A stretch of 64,000 bases of DNA, taken from contig OZ241894.1 of the NCBI GenBank assembly GCA_965203575.1, positions 1,612,001 through 1,676,000 on the forward strand, read 5' to 3'. Made by a program: the position numbers and the translations under genes. This document shows, in pieces, positions 23,935-32,945 of this stretch (within the stretch, counting starts at the first letter, position 1; each line of letters begins with the position of its first letter). The stretch comes from Aldehydirespirator sp965203575 (GTDB lineage: Bacteria; Actinomycetota; Acidimicrobiia; Acidimicrobiales; Aldehydirespiratoraceae). The notes below the pieces were generated by a model that saw only the letters and a list, made by a program, of their open reading frames with translations, made no database searches and had not been told where the DNA came from.

Positions 23935-25194
23935 TCAATAGCTGAACGGCCACCTCTTCCAGTAGTTGCGTACTCGCACCCAGATGCCGAAGATTCCCAA
24001 CGGCTCCACGATCAGGAAAATGACGATGAGCGCGCCGAACAGGACGATGTTCCAGTCGAATACGCTGAGCGTCCATCCCGGAGTCTGGATGGCGGTGTTG
24101 ATGATGCCGAAGTCGTCCCCCTCGGTGAGCAGGAACCGGGCCAGCAGCTCGGTGAGTCCGCCCTCGGCACGGTCGAGCCACTTGGTGAACTCCTCCACGA
24201 ACTGGGGCACCATCACCACGAAGAAGGTGCCGATCAGCGTGCCGGACGTGGTCCCGGCCCCGCCGATCAGCAGGATGGCGATGAACTCCACCGACAGGAA
24301 CAGGCCGAAGTCGGTGGCCAGGATCCGCTGCGACAGGGCCGAGAACAGGGCCCCGGCGACGCCCGCGAAGAACGACGACACCGCGAAGGCGACCACCTTG
24401 TAGCGGAACTCGGGCACGCCCATGACCTCGGCCGCGATGTCGCGGTCCCGGATCGCTTGCAGGGCCCGGCCGGTGCGGGTGCGGGTCAGGTTCTTGGCTA
24501 CGAGCGTGAACGCGATGGTGAGCACCAGCAGGAACAGGTACCGCTTCTGGAGGTCGCTGACGTCGAACCAGAGCCAAGCGCCGTCGTCCTCCACATTTAT
24601 GAGCGGGGTCTCCTCCTTCCACAGCCGCACATCCAGACCGGGGAACTCACGGCCCAGCGCGGGCGGTCCGGCGATCTTGCGGCCCCAGCTGGTGTTGCCG
24701 AAATGGATGCCCAGGAAGACGAGGCCCAGGGTGACGATGGCCAGATACAAGCCCCGGAGCCGCACCGCCACCGGGGACACGGCCACCCCCACCAGGGCGG
24801 CGACGATGCCCGCGCCGGGAAGCCAGATCCAGATCGGCAGGCCGTGGCCCCAAGTCTCCTGGCCGCTGGTTCCTCCGAGGTACACCGCGGTGCAGGCGCC
24901 GACCCCCATGAAGAAGGCGTGGCCCAGCGACACCTGACCGGCCACACCGGCCAGCAGGTTGAGGCCGAGGGCGGCGATGGCCAGCACCATCAACAGCGCC
25001 ATGGGCCGCATCCAGTCGTTGTCGCCCAGGAAGCGCACGATGGGGATGTGGCTGATGACCGGCAGATCGAAAGGCAGCAGGAACAGCACCGCCACGAACA
25101 GCGTGCACACCACCTTCTGGGTCCACGTCGGGAGCAGCTGAACTTCCTGGCGGTATGCGGTGTACAGGCGGGGCCGGCCGAGCACTGCCGTCAC
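23935..25194 (-). CDS. livM: Liv-type ABC transporter permease LivM
   Basis: 419 residues with about 10 membrane helices. The LivM core has GQVSLGHAFFMGVGACTAVYL, RGLYLAIVTLGLVFLGIHFGNT, RTRTGRALQAIRDRDIAAEVMGV and VEFIAILLIGGAGTTSGTLIGTFF, including the EAA-like loop that contacts the ATPases. An extra N-terminal helix region (VVCTLFVAVLFLLPFDLPV) and a roughly 60-residue loop with ELLARFLLTEGDD are longer than usual. Its ATG overlaps the livH stop by 4 nt. Confidence 0.93.
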   Translation of the reverse strand: MTAVLGRPRLYTAYRQEVQLLPTWTQKVVCTLFVAVLFLLPFDLPVISHIPIVRFLGDNDWMRPMALLMVLAIAALGLNLLAGVAGQVSLGHAFFMGVGACTAVYLGGTSGQETWGHGLPIWIWLPGAGIVAALVGVAVSPVAVRLRGLYLAIVTLGLVFLGIHFGNTSWGRKIAGPPALGREFPGLDVRLWKEETPLINVEDDGAWLWFDVSDLQKRYLFLLVLTIAFTLVAKNLTRTRTGRALQAIRDRDIAAEVMGVPEFRYKVVAFAVSSFFAGVAGALFSALSQRILATDFGLFLSVEFIAILLIGGAGTTSGTLIGTFFVVMVPQFVEEFTKWLDRAEGGLTELLARFLLTEGDDFGIINTAIQTPGWTLSVFDWNIVLFGALIVIFLIVEPLGIFGIWVRVRNYWKRWPFSY

Positions 25195-26315
25195 ACCCTC
25201 TCGATCTCAGGTGTGCCGAACAGGCCGTAGGGCCGCACCAGCAGGCCGATGATCATCACGATGTAGGGAACGATCAGCGGGTATCCGGCTCCGAGCCACG
25301 AGGTGTTGGCCGCCGCGTACTGCCCAGCGTAGATCTCGGCCACGCCCACTATCAGACCGCCCAGCAGAGCCCCGGTCACCGAGTCGAGTCCTCCCAGGAT
25401 CACCGCGGGAAGAGCCCGGAAGGCGATGTTGGCCGTGCTCTGGTCGACGGAGACCGTCTGCTCGATCGGGGGCTGGGTGGCGAAGATCCCCCCGACGGCG
25501 GCTAGGACTGCGCCCGCGGCCCAGGCGATGGCGAAGACCCGGCCGACGTTGATCCCCTGCGCCATGGCCGCTTCCTGGTCGAAGGCGACAGCCCGCATGG
25601 CTATACCGAGCCGCGACCGGTAGAAGAAATACACCGCGATGAAGGCGGCAGCCGCGGCGATCGTGGCCGCCACGAAGCTCCAGTTGATGAACGCGCCGCC
25701 CACTTTGAACCCGCTTATCTCCCAGGGCACACCGATGGGGCGCAGTTCGATCTCGACCGCGTCGTTGTTGAAGATCCGGAACATGATCTCGAGGCCGAGC
25801 GTGATCACCGCCACCGAGAAGAGCGGCTCGCCGATCATGGGCCGTATCGCCAATCGCTCTACCACGAGTCCGACCACCGCCGCGAACGCGAGGGCGATGA
25901 TCACGCTCAAGGACCAGTGCACCCACTGCGGGCCGCCCAGGCTGTCGAGTGGGTTGCTGATGTTGGTGAAGGGGATGTGGCCGTCGCGCTCGACCACGCT
26001 CTCGCCCTCGGAGAAGATGCTGCGCTTCTGCACCAGGAACGCCAGGAACAGCGCGCCGGTGGCCGCGAGGGCGCCCTGGGCGAAGTTGACGGTCTGGGTG
26101 GCCTTGAAGATGAGCACGAAGCCGAGCGCGATCAGGGCGTACACCGAGCCGAGGCCCAGCGACTTCATCAGCGTCTGGAAGAACAGGGCCGGATCGTTGG
26201 CCAGCTGCACCATCCCGAAGATCAACGACGCGGCCAGCGCACCGATCAGGAAGCCCACCGGCGCGCCCCGACGCAGGTCGATCGCCGCGAGCCTCCCGCC
26301 GACGGCTCCGACCAT
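25191..26315 (-). CDS. livH: Liv-type ABC transporter permease LivH
   Basis: 374 residues with 8-9 membrane helices. LivH motifs: GLGSVYALIALGFVLIFKATQTVNFAQGAL, RPMIGEPLFSVAVITLGLEIMF, SRLGIAMRAVAFDQEAAMAQGINVGRVFAIAWAAGAVLAAVGGI and RALPAVILGGLDSVTGALLGGLIVG. It forms the translocation pore with LivM. A loop of about 60 residues between TM3 and TM4 is longer than in E. coli LivH. It starts 41 nt after the acyl-CoA ligase gene, so ligase and transporter are probably co-transcribed. Confidence 0.93.
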   Translation of the reverse strand: MVGAVGGRLAAIDLRRGAPVGFLIGALAASLIFGMVQLANDPALFFQTLMKSLGLGSVYALIALGFVLIFKATQTVNFAQGALAATGALFLAFLVQKRSIFSEGESVVERDGHIPFTNISNPLDSLGGPQWVHWSLSVIIALAFAAVVGLVVERLAIRPMIGEPLFSVAVITLGLEIMFRIFNNDAVEIELRPIGVPWEISGFKVGGAFINWSFVAATIAAAAAFIAVYFFYRSRLGIAMRAVAFDQEAAMAQGINVGRVFAIAWAAGAVLAAVGGIFATQPPIEQTVSVDQSTANIAFRALPAVILGGLDSVTGALLGGLIVGVAEIYAGQYAAANTSWLGAGYPLIVPYIVMIIGLLVRPYGLFGTPEIERV

Positions 26316-26355
26316 TAGCGCGTCGATCTCTCAGCCTGCACGGGTGCGCGACCCA

Positions 26356-28242
26356 TCAGTACATCGACTCCACCAGGTCGCGGAACATGTCCTCCATGGC
26401 GTTGCGCTTGAGCTTCTGGGTCGCGGTCAACTCCCCGTCCTCGTGGTCGAGCTCCTTCGGCAGCATCTTGAACTTCTTGATCTGCTCGACCCGCGCGAAC
26501 TTCTTGTTGGTCTCGTCCACCACCTCGGAAACCAACTCGATCACCTCTTCCTTCTCGGAGAGGTCCCGGTAGGTGGTGTAGGGGATGTTGTTGCGCTGGG
26601 CCCAGTCGCCCACCGTCTCGAGCTCGATGCCGATCAGGGCGGTCACGAACTTGCGGCCGTCGCCGATGACCATCGCCTCCTTCACATAGGGCGACGTCTT
26701 CAGGCTGTTCTCGATCTCCGACGGCGAGATGTTCTTGCCGCCGGAGGTGATGATGATGTGCTTGATGCGGTCGACGATCTTTATGTGGGTGCCGTCCACC
26801 CACTCCCCCACGTCACCGGTCATCAGCCAGCCGTCGTCGGTGAGCGTCTCCGCCGTCTTGTCGGGCTTGTTCCAGTAGCCCGCGAACACGCCGGGATGCT
26901 TGGTCTGGATCTCTCCGGTCGTCTCGTCGATGCGCAGGCCGATGTCGGCGTACGGCTCACCCACCGTCCCCAGCTTCATCCGGCCCGCGAAGTTGCACGT
27001 GGCCACGGCCGAGTTCTCGGTCATGCCGTACAGCTCGAACACCGGCACGCCGATGCCGATGAAGAACTCGAGCACCTCGGGCGCGATGGCGGCCGCGCCC
27101 GAGCCGGCGTGACGGCAGCGGCGCAGACCGATCCGCTCCTTCATGGCCCGGAACACCAGCGGTTGGCCCACGGCGTACAGCAGCCGGGTGATCAGCGTGT
27201 GGTTGCCACCATTGGCCACCTTCTGCCGTCCGATCACCTGCGCCAGGGCCATCGCGAAGCGCAGGCAGACCCGCTTGAAGAAGGTCGCATCGTTGCCCTT
27301 GATGGTGACCAGGGCATGCAACCGCTCCCAGATCCTGGGCACGGCGAAGAACAGCGTCGGCTGGATCTCGCGCAGGTTCTCGGTGACGGTCTCGATCGAC
27401 TCCGCGAAATTGAGGGACGGGCCCGCCCCGACGAGAGTCCACGTGGAGAAGATCCGTTCAGCCACATGGCACAGTGGCAGGTACGTGACGATGAGGTCCT
27501 TGGGGTTGGCGCCGGTGCCGTCGGGGAAGCGGTCGGTCTCGTTGACGATCTTGTCGACGCAGTAGCTCGCATTGGCGTTGGTCAGCATTGCGCCCTTGGG
27601 CGGGCCGGTGGTGCCGGAGGTGTACACCAGCGTCATCACATCGGTGTCGGTGGCGGTGGCCATCCGCTCAGCCACCGCTTCGGGGTGGGCTTCGCGGTGG
27701 CGACGGCCCATCTCCAGGAAGGTGTCCCAGAACAGCAGCCGCGGATCGTGGTAGTCGCCGAAGCCTCTCGGCTCGGTGTAGATGATGCGCCGGACGGAGT
27801 CAGCCGTCTCATCCGGAACTTCGAGCACCTTGTCGGCCTGCTCCTGATCCTCGGCGAAGAAGACCACCGGCGTGCAGTCGCCGATCAAGTACTCCACTTC
27901 GGCGGTCGGGTTGGTCGGGTACAGGCCGACGGTCACGCCCCGCACGGCCACGGCGGCAAGGTCGAGAATGATCCACTCGGGCCGGTCCTCGGAGTGGATG
28001 GCCACTCGATCACCGACGTCGACACCCAGCTCCAGCAGGCCATGGGCCGCGGTCTCGATCAGGTCCCAGGTCTGGGCCCAGGTGTACTCCTGCCAGATGC
28101 CGAAGTCCTTCTCCCGCATGGCGACCTGCTGGGGGCTGCGCCGGGCCCAGTCCCGAGCCAACGACGCAACCGTGGTCGCACCGGCTTCGCCGCCGGCAGG
28201 CAGAGGAACATCGGGGCTGGGTCGCTCCGAGGTGATCGTCAC
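26356..28242 (-). CDS. long-chain acyl-CoA synthetase (AMP-forming)
   Basis: 628 residues of the ANL superfamily, FadD15/ACSL-like. P-loop TLVYTSGTTGPPKGAML (near 215), ELYGMTENSAVATCN, TGDVGEW and IKIVDRIKHIIITSGGKNISPSEIEN with hinge and A10-type Lys region. It activates a carboxylic acid to acyl-CoA through acyl-AMP. GTG at 28242 has AAGGAGG 7 nt upstream, a strong start; the frame continues upstream only in non-family sequence. Position directly upstream of livHMKFG suggests that the imported substrate is a carboxylate activated on entry. Confidence 0.92.
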   Translation of the reverse strand: MTITSERPSPDVPLPAGGEAGATTVASLARDWARRSPQQVAMREKDFGIWQEYTWAQTWDLIETAAHGLLELGVDVGDRVAIHSEDRPEWIILDLAAVAVRGVTVGLYPTNPTAEVEYLIGDCTPVVFFAEDQEQADKVLEVPDETADSVRRIIYTEPRGFGDYHDPRLLFWDTFLEMGRRHREAHPEAVAERMATATDTDVMTLVYTSGTTGPPKGAMLTNANASYCVDKIVNETDRFPDGTGANPKDLIVTYLPLCHVAERIFSTWTLVGAGPSLNFAESIETVTENLREIQPTLFFAVPRIWERLHALVTIKGNDATFFKRVCLRFAMALAQVIGRQKVANGGNHTLITRLLYAVGQPLVFRAMKERIGLRRCRHAGSGAAAIAPEVLEFFIGIGVPVFELYGMTENSAVATCNFAGRMKLGTVGEPYADIGLRIDETTGEIQTKHPGVFAGYWNKPDKTAETLTDDGWLMTGDVGEWVDGTHIKIVDRIKHIIITSGGKNISPSEIENSLKTSPYVKEAMVIGDGRKFVTALIGIELETVGDWAQRNNIPYTTYRDLSEKEEVIELVSEVVDETNKKFARVEQIKKFKMLPKELDHEDGELTATQKLKRNAMEDMFRDLVESMY

Positions 28243-28308
28243 GCGTCGACCTCCTTCACGCTCATGCAAGCGGTCAATCGTCCGGCGAACCGTCCGGCGA
28301 ACGCTACT

Positions 28309-29619
28309 TCAATTCCCCGCAAGCTGTCGCTGCCGCGCCTCCTCGGCCGGATCGCCGAGCCCTTCGTGGGCCGCCAGCTCCGCCCGGCCGACCACGAACC
28401 AGTGAACCTCGTCGGGACCGTCCGCCAAGCGCAGGGTCCTCTGGTTGGTGTACATACGAGCCAACGGCGTCCACTGCGACACACCGGTGGCGCCATGCAT
28501 CTGGATGGCCTGGTCGATGATGTTGCAGACCCGTTCCGGGACCATGGCCTTCACCGCGCTCACCCAGACTCGGGCCTCGGCGTTGCCGAGGGTGTCCATG
28601 GCCTTGGCCGCCCGCAGCACCATGAGCCGCATGGCCTCGATCTCCACCCGGGCCCGGGCGATGATCTCGGTGTTCCCGCCGAGTTGGGCCAGGGGGCGCC
28701 CGAAGGCCTCCCGGCTCAAGCCCCGGCGCACCATGAGGTCCAAGGCCTTCTCGGCCGCGCCGATGGAGCGCATGCAGTGATGGATGCGGCCCGGGCCGAG
28801 GCGCAGCTGGGATATCTCGAAGCCGCGACCCTCGCCGAGCAGGATGTTCGATGCCGGCACCCGTACGTCATCGAGTCGGATGTGCATGTGGCCATGAGGC
28901 GCATCGTCCTCGCCGAACACATGCATCGGGCCGATCACGTTCACGCCCGGCGTGTCCATGGGCACCAGGATCTGAGACTGCCGGCGGTGCGAAGGACCAT
29001 CGGGACTGGTCTGCACCATGCAGATCATGATCTTGCAGCGTGGATCCCCAGCTCCCGAGATGTAGTACTTCTCGCCGGTGATGACCCATTCGTCGCCGTC
29101 GAGCACCGCCCGGGTGGCGATGTTCTTGGCATCCGATGAGGCCAGGGTCGGCTCGGTCATGGCGTAACACGACCTGATCTCTCCGGCCAGCAGAGGCTCG
29201 AGCCACTGCTCCTTCTGCGCGGGCGTGCCCACCCGTTCGAGCACCTCCATGTTGCCGGTGTCCGGGGCGCTGCAATTGAGGCACTCCGAGGCGATGGGGT
29301 TCTTGCCGAGTTCGGCCGCGATATAGGCGTAGTCGAGGTTGCTCAGGCCCTCTCCGCTGGTGGCGTCGGGCAGGAAGAAGTTCCACAGCCCGGCGGCCTT
29401 GGCCCGCGCCTTGAGGCTGTCGAGCAACTCGAGCTGACCGGAGCCGTAGCCCCAGCGCTCAGCCCGGCCCTCGCCGAGCCTGAAGAACTCGGCCGTAACC
29501 GGCTCCACCTCGACGGCCACGAATTCGACCACCCGGTCGAACAGCGGACGGGCTTGCGGCGACATCGCAAGATCGAGCGAGGCAGGGTCCAGATGGCCGA
29601 TCAGTGCTGAAGGTGTCAT
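28309..29619 (-). CDS. acyl-CoA dehydrogenase, ACAD10/11-like family
   Basis: 436 residues, FAD flavoenzyme. Sequence features fit the ACAD11-like bacterial group: GLWNFFLPDATSGEGLSNLDYA, NCSAPDTGNMEVLERVGTPAQKEQWLEPLL, YAMTEPTLASSDAKN, YISGAGDPRCKI, DDAPHGHMHI, GEGRGFEISQLRLGPGRIHHCMR and TLRLADGPDEVHW. This group acts on short or 4-substituted acyl-CoAs. I chose ATG at 29619, with AAAGG 8 nt upstream; an ATG 15 nt further upstream is possible. It is 66 nt upstream of the acyl-CoA ligase start. Confidence 0.88.
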   Translation of the reverse strand: MTPSALIGHLDPASLDLAMSPQARPLFDRVVEFVAVEVEPVTAEFFRLGEGRAERWGYGSGQLELLDSLKARAKAAGLWNFFLPDATSGEGLSNLDYAYIAAELGKNPIASECLNCSAPDTGNMEVLERVGTPAQKEQWLEPLLAGEIRSCYAMTEPTLASSDAKNIATRAVLDGDEWVITGEKYYISGAGDPRCKIMICMVQTSPDGPSHRRQSQILVPMDTPGVNVIGPMHVFGEDDAPHGHMHIRLDDVRVPASNILLGEGRGFEISQLRLGPGRIHHCMRSIGAAEKALDLMVRRGLSREAFGRPLAQLGGNTEIIARARVEIEAMRLMVLRAAKAMDTLGNAEARVWVSAVKAMVPERVCNIIDQAIQMHGATGVSQWTPLARMYTNQRTLRLADGPDEVHWFVVGRAELAAHEGLGDPAEEARQRQLAGN

Positions 29620-29640
29620 GGCTCGACCTTTCATTCCCGG

Positions 29641-29684
29641 TCTTGTTCGCTGCGACCTGAGGGCCGCTCGGGCCACGGCCTCGC
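29641..29684. repeat. dispersed intergenic repeat, copy 1
   Basis: An 11-nt block (TCTTGTTCGCT) and, 9 nt later, a 24-nt GC-rich block (29661-29684) both recur in the same order at 39123-39165. This copy lies between the 69-residue gene and the acyl-CoA dehydrogenase gene. No coding role is evident. Confidence 0.7.
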
Positions 29685-29701
29685 AAGCTCGGCCTCTCGG
29701 A

Positions 29702-29911
29702 TCAGGAGGACAGTAGTGATGCTATGGCCCACACCGCGGCCACCGAACCGACGACTATGTAGAGGATGCTGCGACCCACCGGAGCGCGATCCAGATCGGT
29801 CGGGTCGCGACGGTCTGGTCTCGGCCGCAGCAGTGCCGCCAGGTTGCCCGCAGCCATCGACGCCCCCAGGGCCAGCACCAACCAAGCCAGGAGGTTCTGC
29901 CCGAGAAACAC
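29702..29911 (-). CDS. small two-helix membrane protein downstream of dnaB
   Basis: 69 residues, unknown family. Two hydrophobic helices (LLAWLVLALGASMAAGNLAALL and ILYIVVGSVAAVWAIASLL) flank a charged loop with RPRPDRRDPTD. GTG at 29911 has GGGAGA 6 nt upstream and begins 12 nt after the dnaB stop, so it is probably a real gene co-transcribed with dnaB. No function can be assigned. Confidence 0.65.
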   Translation of the reverse strand: MFLGQNLLAWLVLALGASMAAGNLAALLRPRPDRRDPTDLDRAPVGRSILYIVVGSVAAVWAIASLLSS

Positions 29912-29923
29912 CCAGGATCTCCC

Positions 29924-31318
29924 TCAGATGGCGGCTCGGGCCGCGAAGTTGGCGAACGTGGTGAACCGCGACAGGAACGCCAGAGTGGTCGTGGCGGTGG
30001 GGCCGTTGCGGTTCTTGGCCACTATCACCTCGGCCGTGCCCGAAGTGTCGGCGTTGTCGGGGTTGTAGACCTCGTCGCGGTAGATGAACATCACCACATC
30101 GGCGTCCTGCTCGATGGCACCCGACTCCCGCAGGTCGGCGAGGATGGGACGCTTCTGCTGACGCATCTCGAGATTGCGGGAGAGCTGCGACAGCGCCACG
30201 ACCGGGCATTCGAGCTCGCGGGCGAGGATCTTCAGACCCCGCGAGATCTCGGCTACCTCGACCTGACGGTTGTCAGCACTCTGACGGCCCGTCATCAACT
30301 GCAGGTAGTCCACGACGACCATGGCGAGGTCGCCGACCTGGCTCTTCAGGCGACGGGCGCGGGCCCTGATCTCCATGACCGTCACGTTCGGGTTGTCGTC
30401 GATCCAGATGGGTGCTTCCGCCAGCCGGCCGATGGCGGTGTTGATCCGGTTCCAGTCGTCGTCGGCGAGACGACCGTCGCGCATCTTGGTGGAGTCGACC
30501 CGGGCCTCGGAGCAGAGCAGCCGCTGGGTCAGCTCCATGTGGCCCATCTCCAGCGAGAAGACCAGGACCGGCCGCTGCCCGCGTATGGCCGCGTGCGCGG
30601 CCATACCCAACGCGAACGAGGTCTTGCCCATGGACGGACGGCCGCCGACCACGTACAGCGAGGATGGCTGCAGACCCGACAGCAGCTTGTCGAGATCGTT
30701 GTAGCCGGTGGCGGTACCGGTGATGGTCCCGCCGTGCTCGTAGAGCTCCTCGAGCCTGTCCAGCGTGCCGTCCAGCAGTTCCGAGAGTTGGACCGTGTTG
30801 TCCCCCACCTGGCCCTGAGCCACCTGGTACATCAGGTTCTCGGCCCAGTCCACTGCCTTGGTCACATCGTCGGGGCGGCCGTAGCCCAACTCCGCTATCT
30901 CGCCGGCCACCTCGATGAGGCGGCGCAGCGTGTGGTTCTCCTGCACGATGCGGGCGTAGGAGGCGGCGTTCGAGGTAGCCGGCGTGTTCATCTGCAGCGA
31001 GAGCAGGCCGTCCAGGCCTCCAATGGCCTCCAGCGTGTCGTTGCGCTCGAGGATCTCGGCCACCGTCACCGCGTCGGCCGGGTTGCCCGCGCTGTAGAGG
31101 CTGTGCACAGCTTCGAAGACCCGAGCATGCGCGGGCCGGTAGAAGTGCTCCGCGGTCACCGTCTCCAGCACGTCGGCAATAGCGTCGCGCGACAGCAGCA
31201 TGGCACCCAGCAGGGACTCCTCGGCCACCAGGTTGTGAGGAGGAACGCGCACGTCGCGCCGTTCAGCCACGGTGCTTGTGCCCCCGCCGGGCCACGGCGC
31301 GCTATCGGTAACGCTCAC
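29924..31318 (-). CDS. dnaB: replicative DNA helicase DnaB
   Basis: 464 residues. N-terminal domain VPPHNLVAEESLLGAMLLSRDAI, RecA-like domain with Walker A GGRPSMGKTSFALGMA, Walker B AMVVVDYLQLM and DADVVMFIYRDEVY near the C-terminus. It unwinds DNA ahead of the fork; the likely loader DciA is encoded at 53408. I chose GTG at 31318 with GAAGGG 9 nt upstream; an in-frame GTG at 31345 would add 9 residues. No intein interrupts it. It is the last of the ribosomal-protein cluster rpsF-ssb-rpsR-rplI-dnaB. Confidence 0.96.
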   Translation of the reverse strand: MSVTDSAPWPGGGTSTVAERRDVRVPPHNLVAEESLLGAMLLSRDAIADVLETVTAEHFYRPAHARVFEAVHSLYSAGNPADAVTVAEILERNDTLEAIGGLDGLLSLQMNTPATSNAASYARIVQENHTLRRLIEVAGEIAELGYGRPDDVTKAVDWAENLMYQVAQGQVGDNTVQLSELLDGTLDRLEELYEHGGTITGTATGYNDLDKLLSGLQPSSLYVVGGRPSMGKTSFALGMAAHAAIRGQRPVLVFSLEMGHMELTQRLLCSEARVDSTKMRDGRLADDDWNRINTAIGRLAEAPIWIDDNPNVTVMEIRARARRLKSQVGDLAMVVVDYLQLMTGRQSADNRQVEVAEISRGLKILARELECPVVALSQLSRNLEMRQQKRPILADLRESGAIEQDADVVMFIYRDEVYNPDNADTSGTAEVIVAKNRNGPTATTTLAFLSRFTTFANFAARAAI

Positions 31319-31490
31319 GAACTGACGCCCTTCATGTTTCCCCACACAGCGGAGTCCGCCGCGTGGGACACGACCGTAGCGAGGCGGTACGACAACGGCC
31401 CGGCTCCGCTGTTCATGGCGCTGGGGAATTCGCGCGACTCGCTGTTCGTAAGTTCGGGATTTCGTACAGCCAGTGTGGAAGGCTGTGGGT

Positions 31491-31940
31491 TCAGTCCTGG
31501 GCCGTTACCTCGACCGTCACCGGCACCTCCACGTCATCGTGGAGCCGGAACAGCACGGTATGAGAGCCGGTCTCCCTTATGGGTGCCTCTAGGGCCACGG
31601 CCTTGCTGTCGACCACTGCCCCGACCTGCGACTCGACCGCGGCCACGATGTCGACCGGTCCCACCGAGCCGTAGAGGTGCCCGGACTCCGCGGCACGGGC
31701 CGACACCGTCAGAACGGCTGGAGCAAGCCTCACCGCAATCTCGGTGGCATCGGCGCGGTCCGCCGCCCGGCGCAGCGCTGCGCTGCGCCGCATCGCCTCG
31801 GCCTGGCGCTCCGCGCCGGCCGACGACTTCAGAGCCAGACCCTTGGGAACGAGATAGTTGCGCGCATAGCCGGCGGCCACATCGCACACGTCGCCCTTGC
31901 GGCCCAGCCCGTCCACGTCGGCGCGCAGGACGACCTTCAT
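31491..31940 (-). CDS. rplI: 50S ribosomal protein bL9
   Basis: 149 residues. N-terminal domain MKVVLRADVDGLGRKGDVCDVAAGYARNYLVPKGLAL is diagnostic, followed by the connecting helix (EAMRRSAALRRAADRADA) and the C-terminal RNA-binding domain. It binds 23S rRNA near L1. ATG overlaps the rpsR stop by 4 nt. The 172 nt downstream, before dnaB, hold no gene and may carry a dnaB promoter. Confidence 0.97.
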   Translation of the reverse strand: MKVVLRADVDGLGRKGDVCDVAAGYARNYLVPKGLALKSSAGAERQAEAMRRSAALRRAADRADATEIAVRLAPAVLTVSARAAESGHLYGSVGPVDIVAAVESQVGAVVDSKAVALEAPIRETGSHTVLFRLHDDVEVPVTVEVTAQD

Positions 31941-32371
31941 GCTCGGTCCTCCCCCGCGGTGGCGGTCATGGCATCGACGAGTTCGGTGGTGGCTGCGTCG
32001 GCATCGTCCGCTTCTTCCTCGGCGGACGCACCCCCGGGAGGCGGCGCGGACGGGCGCGGCACCGGCCCGGCGGCGCGGGACCGGCCGTCGCGGTCCTTGT
32101 TCTGACGCTGGGTCGTGACCCGGTTCGAGTAGGGAACCAGGGCCATCTCGCGAGCCAGCTTGATGGCATCGGCGACCAGCTTCTGCTGCTGGGCGTTGTT
32201 GCCGGTCACACGCCGAGCTCGGATCTTGGCCCGCTCGGACATGAACTTCCGCAGCAGCTTCTCGTTCTTCCAGTCGACGTAGGTGATTCCCTCAGTGGTG
32301 AGGAAGCTCACCTTCTTCTTCGCTCGGCGATTGTTGTCGCGGTTCTTGCCCCGCACCTTGGTCTTGGGCAC
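31937..32371 (-). CDS. rpsR: 30S ribosomal protein bS18 with long acidic C-terminal extension
   Basis: 144 residues, of which about 25-92 form the S18 core (VSFLTTEGITYVDWKNEKLLRKFMSERAKIRARRVTGNNAQQQKLVADAIKLAREMALVPY in short stretches). It binds S6 and 16S rRNA in the platform. Usual length is 75-90; here about 50 extra residues follow, first Arg/Pro-rich and then Ala/Glu/Asp-rich (GASAEEEADDADAATTEL). The extension overlaps no other gene except the 4-nt junction with rplI, so it seems genuinely translated. Confidence 0.93.
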   Translation of the reverse strand: MPKTKVRGKNRDNNRRAKKKVSFLTTEGITYVDWKNEKLLRKFMSERAKIRARRVTGNNAQQQKLVADAIKLAREMALVPYSNRVTTQRQNKDRDGRSRAAGPVPRPSAPPPGGASAEEEADDADAATTELVDAMTATAGEDRA

Positions 32372-32406
32372 TGCTGTCTCCTCGTCTCAGAATCGGCGGA
32401 CCGGTC

Positions 32407-32928
32407 TCAGAACGGTTCCTCGTCGACGCTGGAACTCGCCGCGCCTGTTTGCTGCGTCCCGCCGGTGTGTCGAGACTCGAGCGCCTCTAGACCAGCCGGC
32501 CGGGATCCGCCCGAACTGCGGGATCCGCCCGAGCTGCGGGATCCGCCGCGACCGCCTTCACTCCGGTCGCCGCCGCCGCGGTACTCGTTCCTGGTCACGT
32601 CGGCCGTGGCCCACCTCAGACTGGGAGCCACATCATCCGCGATGATCGTCACGCGAGAGCGGCGTTCACCCTGGTCTGTCTCCCAGCTTCGCTGCTCAAG
32701 CGTGCCGTAGATGACCACCCGAGCTCCCTTGCGAACCGATTCGGCGACGTTCTCGGCGAGCTGACGGAAGCAGGTGACGTCGAAGAACGAGACTTCGTCC
32801 TCCTGGTCCTGCCGCCTGCGATTCCAGGCCACCCCGAACTGGGCGATGGCCATGCCCGATTGGGCGAATCGCAGTTCAGGGTCGCGAGTGACGTTGCCCA
32901 CGACGGTTACGGTGTTGTCGAATCCCAT
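32407..32928 (-). CDS. ssb: single-stranded DNA-binding protein
   Basis: 173 residues. OB fold from 1 to about 112 (DNTVTVVGNVTRDPELRFAQSG, FFDVTCFRQLAENVAESVRKG), then a Gly/Ser/Arg linker with three GSRSSG repeats, and the acidic tip DEEPF that recruits partner proteins. It is co-encoded with rpsF and rpsR, the standard arrangement. ATG at 32928 follows the rpsF stop by 17 nt with GAGG upstream. Confidence 0.96.
   Translation of the reverse strand: MGFDNTVTVVGNVTRDPELRFAQSGMAIAQFGVAWNRRRQDQEDEVSFFDVTCFRQLAENVAESVRKGARVVIYGTLEQRSWETDQGERRSRVTIIADDVAPSLRWATADVTRNEYRGGGDRSEGGRGGSRSSGGSRSSGGSRPAGLEALESRHTGGTQQTGAASSSVDEEPF
32501..32550. repeat. 18-bp tandem repeat in ssb linker
   Basis: Two full and one partial copies of an 18-bp unit (CGGGATCCGCCCGAACTG and a one-base variant) encode the GSRSSG repeats of the SSB linker. 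Confidence 0.85.
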
Positions 32929-32945
32929 TGAGGAACCTCCGGATC

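Noticed and set aside
25639..29139. A 1166-codon open frame on the plus strand
   Set aside because: It runs antisense through livH, the acyl-CoA ligase and the acyl-CoA dehydrogenase, all of which have clear motifs and ribosome-binding sites.
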